A stretch of DNA of 7,938 nt from an uncultured Clostridia bacterium (GCA_934149115.1 CAKPDW010000063.1:1-7938); one strand, 5' to 3'; shown: positions 1-6,529, counted from the first letter of the stretch. A program made the numbers and translations. Notes: generated by a model from the sequence alone, not told the origin.

Positions 1-75
1 GGTGAGCTATCCGCGACTCGAACGCGGGACAACTTGATTAAAAGTCAAGTGCTCTACCACCTGAGCTAATAGCCC
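1..75 (-). tRNA. tRNA-Lys (anticodon TTT)
   Basis: The reverse complement folds into a full cloverleaf. The acceptor stem is GGGCTAT with ATAGCTC (one G-U pair), the D arm is GCTC/GAGC, and the anticodon stem is CTTGA/TCAAG around the loop CTTTTAA. The T arm is CCGCG/CGCGG around TTCGAGT. The anticodon is TTT (window 40-42), which reads lysine AAA/AAG codons. The discriminator base A is at 3, and the two C residues of an encoded CCA are at 1-2; the last A would fall just outside the window. The gene is the first in its transcript, because a promoter lies directly upstream; more tRNAs may follow off the left edge. A seven-pair hairpin (83-89 with 97-103) sits in the predicted 5' leader and would be removed by RNase P. 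Confidence 0.97.
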
Positions 76-109
76 ATTTTTTGTAGTCGTTCAACGCGAC
101 TGCTTCTAT

Positions 110-138
110 ATGATACACCACTTTTTAGTGATTGTCAA
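110..138 (-). promoter_or_regulatory. Sigma-A promoter of tRNA-Lys
   Basis: On the minus strand there is a perfect -35 TTGACA (133-138), a 17-base spacer and a -10 TATCAT (110-115), about 35 bases before the tRNA 5' end. Upstream of the -35 (about 144-180) the minus strand is almost pure A tracts, like an UP element that contacts the RNA polymerase alpha subunit. This fits a strong stable-RNA promoter. Transcription should start near 103. Confidence 0.85.
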
Positions 139-217
139 CCCATTTTATTTATTTTTTTTGATTTTTTTTATTTTTTGTCTATTCTTTAATGTTTTTTTAT
201 GATTTTGGTGCTTTTTT

Positions 218-279
218 ATGTCATGAGTAGCATTGAAAATTGATTTTTTAAACTAATTTTCTGATGCTACTTATGACAT
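218..279. repeat. Inverted repeat, 16-bp arms, with an inner stem
   Basis: The arms are ATGTCATGAGTAGCAT (218-233) and ATGCTACTTATGACAT (264-279), complementary except for one G-U pair. Inside them GAAAATT (235-241) pairs with AATTTTC (255-261), leaving a 13-base loop. The right arm is followed on the plus strand by T-rich sequence, so it could terminate plus-strand transcription, but no plus-strand gene is seen. Its role is unknown. Confidence 0.75.
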
Positions 280-288
280 TTTTATAAT

Positions 289-339
289 ATTTTTTATATA
301 ATAGGAAAGTCATGCTGACTTTTCTATTATATAAAAAAT
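289..339. repeat. Near-perfect 24-bp hairpin with 3-base loop
   Basis: The left arm (289-312) begins with A and six T residues and ends GGAAAGTCA. The right arm (316-339) begins TGACTTTTC and ends with six A residues and a T. All 24 positions pair, with one G-U pair, around the loop TGC. The stem starts with a T-run and ends with an A-run on both strands, which is the opposite of a standard bidirectional terminator. Each arm also contains TATAAT, so an outward -10 element cannot be excluded. Confidence 0.8.
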
Positions 340-345
340 TGCACA

Positions 346-368
346 GAAAATTTATAAAATAAATTTTC
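346..368. repeat. Perfect 10-bp inverted repeat
   Basis: GAAAATTTAT (346-355) and ATAAATTTTC (359-368) are perfectly complementary around the loop AAA. The stem is AT-rich and weak. It lies between the strong hairpin at 289-339 and the larger repeat that overlaps the end of the yhaN-like gene. Confidence 0.6.
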
Positions 369-374
369 GCGCTC

Positions 375-460
375 GAACAAATTTACTGAAAATTTCAATT
401 TTATAGAAAAATATAAAGAGTAGAGTAAAGACTGAAAATTGAAAATTTTCAGATTTGTTC
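375..460. repeat. Long inverted repeat overlapping the yhaN-like stop codon
   Basis: The left arm (375-402, GAACAAATTTACTGAAAA then TTTCAATTTT) and the right arm (435-460, AAAATTGAAAATTTTCAG then ATTTGTTC) are complementary with small bulges across about 25 positions, around a loop of about 32 bases. The right arm includes the last codons and TGA stop (449-451) of the ATPase gene. A smaller nine-pair hairpin, CTGAAAATT (432-440) with AATTTTCAG (444-452), is nested in it. It could protect or end the mRNA, but it has no U-run on the transcript strand. Confidence 0.65.
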
Positions 461-2338
461 TAATTGTATTTGTGTGTATTTTATATTTTCTTTTTCTAAT
501 ATATCACTTTCTCTATCTGAACATGTAAATATTAGTATTTGTCTGTTTTCTAATTCATTTAAGTATTTTAATATTTCTTTCATTCTGTTTTTATCATAAT
601 ATGCAAAGCTTTCATCCATTATAATTGGCATTGTTTCTTTAGAGATTTCTTTTGAGGCACTTATTCGTAATGCTAAATATATTAGATCTATTGTTCCTGT
701 ACTTAGCATTTCCACTGGCATGTATTTCCCGCTGTCTACTTCTATTAAAATATTATTATCATTATCTAAATAAATATTATTGTATTTTCCTTGTGTTGCT
801 TTATTTAATATTTTCTTTAGTTCGTTTATAAATTCTGGTGTTATGTTTTCTTTCATTTCTCGATATGAGTTTTCTATTTCTTTTTTTACTATTTCATATA
901 TGTTGTTTAGTTGTTCTAGTTCATCTTTTTTCTCATATAGATTTTCTAATTCTTCGTCTATTTCAACTAAATCTTCTAATTTTTTTATTACGTTTTCATT
1001 GTCTACTTCTATAGTTCTTTCTGTAATTTTATATTCTGTTTGTTCTCTTTCTTTTTCGTCTATGAATTCCACAATGTTTTCATATCTTGTGGATAAAATG
1101 TCTTGTATTGTTTCTTCTTCTATTTTTCCTATGAATTTTTGTATTATTTTTTCTTCTTCTTTTCTTTGAGCCTCTAGGATTTCAGCTTTTTTATTTTTTA
1201 TTTCTGTTTCTTGACTTTCTAGTTCTTTTTTTACTTTTTCTAGTTCATCTTCTAAATTTGATTTTTCTTGGTGCATTTTTTTACTGTTTTTCTTTAAAAT
1301 ATTCTTTTTTTTGTTTTGTATTATTATTGATGTAACCATTGCTATTACTGGTATTACGTTTATTAATAATACTATATATTTTTTTATTACTATTGATATT
1401 ATTGTTATTATTATCATTGCCATTATGCTTATATAATATCCAATTTTGTTGCTTTTAAATTTTTCTTGTCTTTGATTTTCAAGTTTTTCTATTTCTTGTT
1501 CTATTCTTTGTTTTTCTTTTTCATCTTTTTGTAGGGCTTGTTCAAATATTTTTATTTTTTCATTTTCTAATTGTGTTTTTTCTAAATTGATTTTTTGTTG
1601 TCTTAATAGATTCAGTATTTCTTTGTTTTCTGCTAAGTCTATTTTTATTGTTTCTTTTTTATTTTCTACTTGATATTTTCTGTCTTTGTATTTTTCTATT
1701 TCTTTTTTTTCTTGTTCTTTTTTTTCAATTTCATTTTCTATTATATTTATAGGCCTTCCACTGCTTCGTTGACTTCCTATTTCTTCTAGTTGTCTTTTAT
1801 TTATTTTGTCTATTGCTTTTTTATATGATACGTTTTCACTTCCACTTGTTACTATGTTGCTTAATTTTTGTATTATTGAGTTTTTCATATTGTTTGATAG
1901 TTTTACGTTTTCTTGTTCTGCTACACAACTTGAAAAAAAGTTTTCTTCGGTAACTCCTGTTTGCTCTACAAAAAACATGTTTTCTTTGTTTTTGTCAATT
2001 TGATATACTTTGCTTATATCATTTTTTTGTTCGTCATAGATTATTGGACTTTTTTTCTTGAATTCTCTATATATTTCATATTCTTGTTCGTTGTCTAGTA
2101 TGTATTTCAGTTTTCCTGAATATTCTTCTTTTTCCCATGGTTTGTATTTTTCAAAATCTGATATGGGCTTACCATTTTTTGTTTTTGCTGTTCCATAAAA
2201 CATTGCTGATATAAATTTTAATAATGTTGATTTTCCGGCTTCATTGTTTCCTTTTATTATATTAATTCCTTCTGTGAATTCAATTTCTTTGTTTTCTAAT
2301 TTTCCAAATCCATTTATTTTTAAGCTTTTTATTTTCAT
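449..2338 (-). CDS. YhaN-like SbcC/Rad50-family ATPase with membrane hairpin
   Basis: The 629-aa protein is probably the ATPase partner of the SbcD-like nuclease encoded just upstream, a pair acting on DNA ends or hairpins. The N-terminus carries Walker A GNNEAGKST (residues 30-38), with a Q-loop candidate at Q142. A long charged coiled coil runs from about 195 to 295 and again from about 345 to 495. Between them sit two hydrophobic segments (about 299-318 and 321-340), so the coil tip is probably membrane-bound. This replaces the CxxC zinc hook of Rad50/SbcC and is typical of YhaN-type proteins. The C-terminus has the signature LSTGT (545-549) and Walker B PIIMDE (571-576). At 605-608 it reads TCSD, without the usual switch histidine. 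At 629 aa it is much shorter than B. subtilis YhaN (over 900 aa from memory). The ATG overlaps the nuclease TAA by one base (TAATG), with AGAGGT at 2345-2350 as ribosome binding site. Confidence 0.88.
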   Translation of the reverse strand: MKIKSLKINGFGKLENKEIEFTEGINIIKGNNEAGKSTLLKFISAMFYGTAKTKNGKPISDFEKYKPWEKEEYSGKLKYILDNEQEYEIYREFKKKSPIIYDEQKNDISKVYQIDKNKENMFFVEQTGVTEENFFSSCVAEQENVKLSNNMKNSIIQKLSNIVTSGSENVSYKKAIDKINKRQLEEIGSQRSSGRPINIIENEIEKKEQEKKEIEKYKDRKYQVENKKETIKIDLAENKEILNLLRQQKINLEKTQLENEKIKIFEQALQKDEKEKQRIEQEIEKLENQRQEKFKSNKIGYYISIMAMIIITIISIVIKKYIVLLINVIPVIAMVTSIIIQNKKKNILKKNSKKMHQEKSNLEDELEKVKKELESQETEIKNKKAEILEAQRKEEEKIIQKFIGKIEEETIQDILSTRYENIVEFIDEKEREQTEYKITERTIEVDNENVIKKLEDLVEIDEELENLYEKKDELEQLNNIYEIVKKEIENSYREMKENITPEFINELKKILNKATQGKYNNIYLDNDNNILIEVDSGKYMPVEMLSTGTIDLIYLALRISASKEISKETMPIIMDESFAYYDKNRMKEILKYLNELENRQILIFTCSDRESDILEKENIKYTQIQLEQI

Positions 2339-3411
2339 TATAATACCTCTAATCCTATTTCTATCGCTTTTTCTATAAAGTCGTCATCTAAATTTTCTTC
2401 TTCTTTTCGTGTCAACATATTTCTTACGAATATTCCTTTAACATTGTTTTCTTTTGCTATTTGTTCTATGTCTATTCCTAGTTTTGTTTTGTCTTTTATT
2501 TTTACAATGTTTTCTATTCCGTTTAGTTTCATTATTTCATCTATGTTTAGTTCAAAATATCTTTTTCCTGTAAGGATTACTTTGTATAAATTTTCTTCTT
2601 GTATTGGTAACTCTTGTATTTTTTCTATTATTTCTTCATTTGAATTTAATTCTGTTATGTCTATTTCTTTTTCTTGGTATTCTCTTGTGTCTATTGGCTT
2701 AAATTCTACTTTTATTTTGTTTTTTTCTATTTCTCCAACTAATATTCCATGTTTTCCTAATTCATCAAATCCTAGGCTTATTGTTGAGCCTGGATAGAAT
2801 ATTTTTTGATCTTTTTGTTCATTATAATATGGTTTGTGTATGTGCCCTAATGCTATGTATTCAAAATCTAGTTGTCTTAATTTTGTTTGTCTTAATGGAT
2901 TGTATTCTCTTTGTTCGTCTGTTCCTCCATCTAATGAACCGTGTGTTACTAATATGTTTACGTCTTTTGGTTCTTCTACTTTTATTTCTTCTATTTTTGA
3001 TTCTCTGCAATAAAAATCTGTGAACCCAAATCCATATATATGTGCTTCTTTTAAATCTATTTTTTCTATATTCTCGCCGAATATATGGACATTTGAACCC
3101 CAGTTATATGTTGTATAAAATGAATTTTTTATGTATGGATCATGATTTCCTGGTGCTATGAATATTTGTGTATCTGGTATTTCTCTGAACATTTTGTCTA
3201 TATATTCTATACTTGATTTTCTAATATATTTGTGTTCATATAGGTCTCCTGCTATTAATAGTATTTCTATATTGTTTTCTTTTATATAGTCTATTACTTT
3301 TTTTAGTGCTTTTCTTTGTTCTAATCTTCTTTTTTGTGGTAGCCCATTTATTTGGCTTAAACTATCAAATTTTGCATCTAAGTGCAAATCTGCTAAATGT
3401 ACAAATTTCAC
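2338..3411 (-). CDS. SbcD/YhaO-like DNA repair metallophosphoesterase (exonuclease)
   Basis: This 357-aa calcineurin-like phosphoesterase of the Mre11/SbcD type probably cuts DNA ends or hairpins with two metal ions, powered by its ATPase partner. The full metal-binding set is visible: D8 and H10 in LADLHLD, D56 in GDLYEH, N89-H90 in GNHD, H157 in VTHGSL, and H190/H192 in GHIH. The C-terminal third lacks catalytic motifs and would be the capping and partner-binding region. The start is GTG (3409-3411), supported by GGAGG at 3418-3422 with six-base spacing. It is the first gene of a two-gene operon, translationally coupled to the ATPase gene by a TAATG overlap. The close pairing with a membrane-hairpin ATPase favours YhaO over classical SbcD. 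A clear sigma-A promoter lies 50-75 bases upstream. Confidence 0.92.
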   Translation of the reverse strand: MKFVHLADLHLDAKFDSLSQINGLPQKRRLEQRKALKKVIDYIKENNIEILLIAGDLYEHKYIRKSSIEYIDKMFREIPDTQIFIAPGNHDPYIKNSFYTTYNWGSNVHIFGENIEKIDLKEAHIYGFGFTDFYCRESKIEEIKVEEPKDVNILVTHGSLDGGTDEQREYNPLRQTKLRQLDFEYIALGHIHKPYYNEQKDQKIFYPGSTISLGFDELGKHGILVGEIEKNKIKVEFKPIDTREYQEKEIDITELNSNEEIIEKIQELPIQEENLYKVILTGKRYFELNIDEIMKLNGIENIVKIKDKTKLGIDIEQIAKENNVKGIFVRNMLTRKEEENLDDDFIEKAIEIGLEVL

Positions 3412-3417
3412 TTTTTT

Positions 3418-3422
3418 CCTCC
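3418..3422 (-). promoter_or_regulatory. Ribosome binding site fixing the GTG start
   Basis: GGAGG lies six bases before GTG (3409-3411). The GTG is the only plausible start that keeps the LADLH metal motif at its usual position near residue 8, so this site decides the start. Confidence 0.85.
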
Positions 3423-3443
3423 TATTTTTGTTGTTTTTATGTA

Positions 3444-3496
3444 AAAAAATATTGACTAAATTATATCAAATTGATATTTTTCAGTCAATATTTTTT
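3444..3496 (-). terminator. Probable terminator of the coupling-protein operon (nested palindrome)
   Basis: On the minus strand the arms AAAAAATATTGACT (3483-3496) and AGTCAATATTTTTT (3444-3457) are perfectly complementary over 14 bp. The element begins with A residues and ends with a T-run, as bidirectional terminators do. An inner seven-pair stem (ATATCAA/TTGATAT) extends it. It starts 13 bases after the stop codon of the coupling ATPase. The same DNA contains the promoter of the next operon, so it could also be an operator. Confidence 0.65.
3460..3488 (-). promoter_or_regulatory. Sigma-A promoter of the yhaO/yhaN-like operon
   Basis: On the minus strand there is a -35 TTGACT (3483-3488), a 17-base spacer and a perfect -10 TATAAT (3460-3465). 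Transcription would start near 3453 and leave a leader of about 40 bases before the GTG. The -35 is part of one palindrome arm and the -10 lies in the central region, so hairpin formation or protein binding there could affect initiation. Confidence 0.8.
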
Positions 3497-3508
3497 CAAA
3501 CATTTGTT

Positions 3509-5008
3509 TTAATCTACATCATTCAAGCTTCCAAATAGTTCATCAAATTTTGCTTCCATTTCTTTTTGTAAGTCTACTGCTTGTTGTTTTGGCTTTTCTG
3601 GTGTTTCTTCTTTTGGTTCTTCTATTATTGTTTCTTGTTTTTTTGTTTCTTCTTTTGGTAGTTCATCTGTGAATAAATCATCTAGTTGTTGAATTTTTGC
3701 TGGTTGCTTCTTTTCTTCTTCAACTGGATCTGGATTATATGGATTATATTTTCTCCATTTTCCTCTGTCTATGTCTTCTCTTTCATTGTGGTCTACTCGG
3801 AATGCTCTTATTTCTTTATCTATTGGATATTTGTAATAATAATATTTATCTGCTTTTATTGGTTTTAGTCCTTTTTCATATATTATACATTTATCTACAT
3901 CTAATCTTCTTAGTTCATCTGGTGTCAATAATGCTCTTGCCATATTTTGCTCTGATATGCTTTTTCCTTGTTTCCAATCGTTTCTGTCTTTATTTATTGA
4001 TTCGCTGTCTCTGTATATTGTTTTTTCTCCTAGTGCTTTTGAGAAGTATTCAACTGTTTTTTGTGAGTTACTTCCTAGGAATAAGTGAGTATCACAGTTT
4101 CCCATAATTGTTTCATGTGATTCTTTATAAACTGCTTCTAATTGGTCTAGATTCTGCAATATAACACTGAATGATATTTTTCTACTTCTTGATGTTGATA
4201 TTTTTTTATCGAAATCTGGTATTTTTCCTATGTTTGCGAACTCATCTAGTATAAAGTATGTAGGTACTGGTAATTCTCCTCCTTCTTTGTCTGCAAAATC
4301 ATATAATTGCTGTATCATTTGTGAGAAGAATATTGTTAATAAAAAGTCATATGCTGCGTGTGTGTCTGATGATATAACGTATACTGCTGTTTTTTCCCTA
4401 CCTATTTCTTCAAAATCTATTGTATTTGTTGATGTTAATTCTGCTATGTCTTTTGAATCGAATTTTCCTAATTTTGATTGTAGTGATGATAGTATTGAGC
4501 TGTATGTCTTTTCTGGTGCGATTTCTATTGATTTATAGTTCATTCTTGCTGGATGATCAAATGGTAACCTATTCATTAAATTTGTTAATAGATTACTTCC
4601 GCCACTGTTGTTTGCTGCTCTAACTAATTCTGCACAACTTTCTAGGTTTTGCTCTGCTACTGGTCTTACTGCTTTTAAATAATATATTAATGCTTTTAAT
4701 AACATTTCTGCCATGTCATCCCAATATGGTTCTGATGATGCTCCTGCATCTGTTTGTCCTTTTACTATTGTATTTGCTATAACGTCTACGTCTATTTCGC
4801 TTCTTACATGTACTAATGGATTGTATCCATCACTTTTTTGTGGATTTACTAAGTTTAATACTTTTATTTTATAACCATTATCTTTTAAGTATCCTGCTGT
4901 TTTATCGTATAGTTCTCCTTTTGGATCTGTAAATACGTATGAGCCAAGGAGTTGACACGCATTTGGTATAACGTATGCTGCTGATTTACCAGATCCTGAT
5001 CCGTCCAA
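3509..5008 (-). CDS. VirD4/TraG-type coupling ATPase, C-terminal part (frame-broken)
   Basis: This is the main part of a type IV secretion coupling protein, the inner-membrane hexameric ATPase that hands DNA or protein substrates to the secretion channel. This frame begins inside Walker A (GSGSGKS). Numbering from the TTG at 5008, it holds TDPKGEL (28-34), Walker B ILDEFANIG (253-261), RSRKISF (274-280), ILQNLDQLE (283-291) and GNCDTHLFLGSNS (303-315), all typical of TraG/VirD4. The last 70 or so residues are an acidic and lysine-rich linker ending in an amphipathic stretch. The TTG has no ribosome binding site and a stop (TAG 5009-5011) directly before it, so independent translation is unlikely. 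Joined to the upstream frame the product would be about 659 aa, near the normal family size. The remaining 497 codons are intact, so any inactivation is recent, or the break is a sequencing error or recoding. Confidence 0.93.
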   Translation of the reverse strand: MDGSGSGKSAAYVIPNACQLLGSYVFTDPKGELYDKTAGYLKDNGYKIKVLNLVNPQKSDGYNPLVHVRSEIDVDVIANTIVKGQTDAGASSEPYWDDMAEMLLKALIYYLKAVRPVAEQNLESCAELVRAANNSGGSNLLTNLMNRLPFDHPARMNYKSIEIAPEKTYSSILSSLQSKLGKFDSKDIAELTSTNTIDFEEIGREKTAVYVISSDTHAAYDFLLTIFFSQMIQQLYDFADKEGGELPVPTYFILDEFANIGKIPDFDKKISTSRSRKISFSVILQNLDQLEAVYKESHETIMGNCDTHLFLGSNSQKTVEYFSKALGEKTIYRDSESINKDRNDWKQGKSISEQNMARALLTPDELRRLDVDKCIIYEKGLKPIKADKYYYYKYPIDKEIRAFRVDHNEREDIDRGKWRKYNPYNPDPVEEEKKQPAKIQQLDDLFTDELPKEETKKQETIIEEPKEETPEKPKQQAVDLQKEMEAKFDELFGSLNDVD

Positions 5009-5489
5009 CTACTAGTACGTTTACGTTTCCTCTTTTATTTACTGGTAAATAATTTTTTTCTGCTAGTATTATTCCTTCTTTATTATTTAATATTGAGTAT
5101 TGTTCTCCATTTGTACACCAATCACTTGAACCATTTTCTATTCCGTCATATTCGTGTTTTGGTATTGCTCTTGATATACCTAATGCCACTGCACTTGCAT
5201 ATATTAATGAAAATCTCCATAGTGTTGCCCAGAAGTATCCATTTGATTCCCCTGCAACACATAATGCCAGTGCTTCTAATGGTTTTACGATATAATTTCC
5301 TATTGATAAAAATAATGTTTCCCATCTATTTGCTGATTCCATCTCTGATGAAAGAGCATTTTTTAAGGAAAGCGATATTGGCGCAACAAATACTATGATT
5401 AAAATTAACCATAGTATAAAGCTCACTATCAACTTTCCTTTTATCTTTTTTATTGCTCTTGATAATTTTTCTTTGAATGTCATTTTCAT
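4986..5489 (-). CDS. VirD4/TraG-type coupling ATPase, N-terminal part (frame-broken)
   Basis: This 167-aa frame is the membrane anchor of the coupling protein. Hydrophobic segments at about residues 19-40 and 85-107 flank a short external loop. The cytoplasmic start of the ATPase domain follows, ending NVNVLVVG at residue 162 just where Walker A should continue GSGSGKS. Instead it runs into RIRIW and a TAA stop (4986-4988). Two starts compete. The ATG at 5487-5489 is only three bases from the AGGA core, whereas the ATG at 5481-5483 (residue 3) has nine-base spacing and may be the better start. It is the third gene of an operon, 30 bases after the stop of the 139-aa gene. By itself the fragment would be a membrane protein without ATPase activity. 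Confidence 0.88.
   Translation of the reverse strand: MKMTFKEKLSRAIKKIKGKLIVSFILWLILIIVFVAPISLSLKNALSSEMESANRWETLFLSIGNYIVKPLEALALCVAGESNGYFWATLWRFSLIYASAVALGISRAIPKHEYDGIENGSSDWCTNGEQYSILNNKEGIILAEKNYLPVNKRGNVNVLVVGRIRIW
4989..5008 (-). other. Frame break in the Walker A loop of the coupling protein
   Basis: On the minus strand the reading GTT GGA CGG ATC AGG gives VVGRIR. Leaving out the C at 5003 gives GTT GGA GGA TCA GGA TCT GGT AAA, which is exactly the P-loop VVGGSGSGK. The overlap between the two open frames is only about 20 bases, bounded by TAG at 5009-5011 in the downstream frame and TAA at 4986-4988 in the upstream frame. A +1 shift, or removal of one base, restores a normal full-length gene. 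Confidence 0.85.
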
Positions 5490-5490
5490 T

Positions 5491-5496
5491 CTTCCT
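5491..5496 (-). promoter_or_regulatory. Ribosome binding site of the coupling-protein gene
   Basis: AGGAAG on the minus strand is the only purine-rich site before the gene. Its AGGA core is three bases from the first ATG (5489) and nine from the second (5483), so the second ATG is the more likely start, two residues shorter. Confidence 0.55.
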
Positions 5497-5519
5497 TTTC
5501 TTTGGTTATATTTTTTATT

Positions 5520-5939
5520 CTATCTACCTTCTGGATTATTTTTATTATATTTTTCTTCTGCACGTTTTTCTAATTCTAATTTTTCTCTAGCTGCTTTTTG
5601 TGTTTCATTTTCTGGAACTGATTTTACTTGTTCTGCTCTACCTATTCTTCTGTCAACAACTATTTTAACTCCGTTTTTGTGCATTTCTGCTGCTGTTACT
5701 GGAACAAGTGAATCTCCTTTTTGTTCTGGATTTACTCCATCTTTTATTTCTGGTGCTGGTTGCACTGTTGCACTTGTTACGTCTTTATAACTTGTTTCAA
5801 AACCTTTCGGAGCTACTTCTTTTTGATTCGTAGCAATTACACTGCATTCATCTGTTAGTGCCATTAATTTTTTCGCTTCTTCTGAACTTATACGATATTT
5901 ACTAGTCTCAGTTTGAGCATTAGTATTTGCTTTTTCCAT
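5520..5939 (-). CDS. Hypothetical protein, 139 aa, charged and probably disordered
   Basis: I do not recognise this protein. It has no membrane segment, no signal peptide and a single cysteine (residue 32). It is rich in E, K, A, N and Q, with an apparently flexible N-terminus. The only strongly hydrophobic-alternating stretch is VKIVVDRRIG (about 91-100), a possible beta strand and turn. Residues 110-135 should form a charged helix, and the protein ends NNPEGR. The ATG is supported by AGGGG (5946-5950) at six-base spacing. It begins 15 bases after the preceding stop and ends 30 bases before the coupling ATPase gene, so the three are co-transcribed. Position suggests an accessory or adaptor for the coupling protein, but that is inference from context alone. 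Confidence 0.8.
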   Translation of the reverse strand: MEKANTNAQTETSKYRISSEEAKKLMALTDECSVIATNQKEVAPKGFETSYKDVTSATVQPAPEIKDGVNPEQKGDSLVPVTAAEMHKNGVKIVVDRRIGRAEQVKSVPENETQKAAREKLELEKRAEEKYNKNNPEGR

Positions 5940-5954
5940 ATTTTTCCCCTTTCG

Positions 5955-6488
5955 CTAGTTTCTTTCTTTTTTATCTGTAATTTCAAACATTACATATGTT
6001 TTATTTGCTTGCAAAATGCATCTTCCTTTTATTTCATTTGTTTCTTCATCAAAATAAATTTTTGGTTTTACTTCTTCTGTGCTTTCAGGGTCTATGATTG
6101 TTATTGGTCTTTTTAGGTTTGGTGTATATTCAAATTCCCTGAACTCTGTTTCCTTTTCGTTATATAATGTTTCAAATCTCATTGGGACTGGAGTATTGGA
6201 AACTCTTACTATATTTGTTCGTGTTTCTAAAAAGCCGTTATTAACAACTACTTTATCTTTACCAAATGAAAAGATTACTAGCTCATTTCCTTCTGGTGCT
6301 GGATCCATTAAAAAGAATGTTTTCTTTTTGTTGTTTCCTACATATTCTTCTGAGTATTTTAATCTCTCTATTGTAAACTTTGGTGATTTGTCCAAAAATT
6401 CTTTTTCTGTTTTGTTTACTTTATATATTACTGTGTTTATTGTTTCTGGTTCAGTAATACTAAAGTGCTTTCCAAAAATTTCTTCCAT
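5955..6488 (-). CDS. Hypothetical protein, 177 aa, probably beta-rich, first gene of coupling operon
   Basis: I do not recognise this protein. It has no signal peptide or membrane segment, so it should be cytoplasmic. Alternating hydrophobic and polar runs (KTFFLMDPAP, NELVIFSFGK, DKVVVNNGF, NIVRVSNTPV, KTYVMFEITD) suggest mostly beta structure. There is one cysteine, in GRCILQ near the end, and many acidic residues, and it ends ITDKKERN. The ATG (6486-6488) follows GGTGG at 6492-6496, a modest ribosome binding site. It is the first gene after the full-consensus promoter at 6550-6578, with a leader of about 55 bases, and is followed by the 139-aa gene and the coupling ATPase. The fixed order suggests a shared task with the ATPase, such as substrate binding or regulation, but nothing in the sequence proves it. 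Confidence 0.82.
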   Translation of the reverse strand: MEEIFGKHFSITEPETINTVIYKVNKTEKEFLDKSPKFTIERLKYSEEYVGNNKKKTFFLMDPAPEGNELVIFSFGKDKVVVNNGFLETRTNIVRVSNTPVPMRFETLYNEKETEFREFEYTPNLKRPITIIDPESTEEVKPKIYFDEETNEIKGRCILQANKTYVMFEITDKKERN

Positions 6489-6529
6489 CTTCCACCCCTT
6501 CTATACAAATACTTGTATTTTTATCTTTC

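Larger units (their letters stand above)
139..448. other. Gene-free AT-rich intergenic stretch with clustered palindromes
   Basis: No plausible coding sequence is present. The stretch from 139 to 217 is T-rich and probably serves only as the A-tract upstream region of the tRNA promoter. From 218 to 460 it is almost wholly made of four inverted repeats, listed separately. None of them has a T-run in the right place to be a classical intrinsic terminator for the leftward yhaO/yhaN transcript. Confidence 0.7.

Noticed and set aside
1..75. tRNA-Lys as an integration site for a mobile element covering the coupling operon
   Set aside because: Elements normally insert at the 3' end of a tRNA, which here faces off the left edge. 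The coupling operon lies on the 5' side, and no integrase or direct repeat is seen.
273..302. Plus-strand promoter ATGACA-18-TATAAT inside the palindromes
   Set aside because: No plus-strand gene or RNA can be supported downstream; both boxes are parts of inverted repeats in very AT-rich DNA.
780..1169. Plus-strand open frames, here and at many other places (for example 6079-6966)
   Set aside because: They are antisense shadows of strong minus-strand genes. Their translations are rich in F, S, L and I, the expected complement of lysine- and glutamate-rich coding, and they show no family motifs.
4989..5008. Classical -1 programmed frameshift signal
   Set aside because: The shift needed is +1 (or -2), and no X XXY YYZ slippery heptamer is present in the short overlap.
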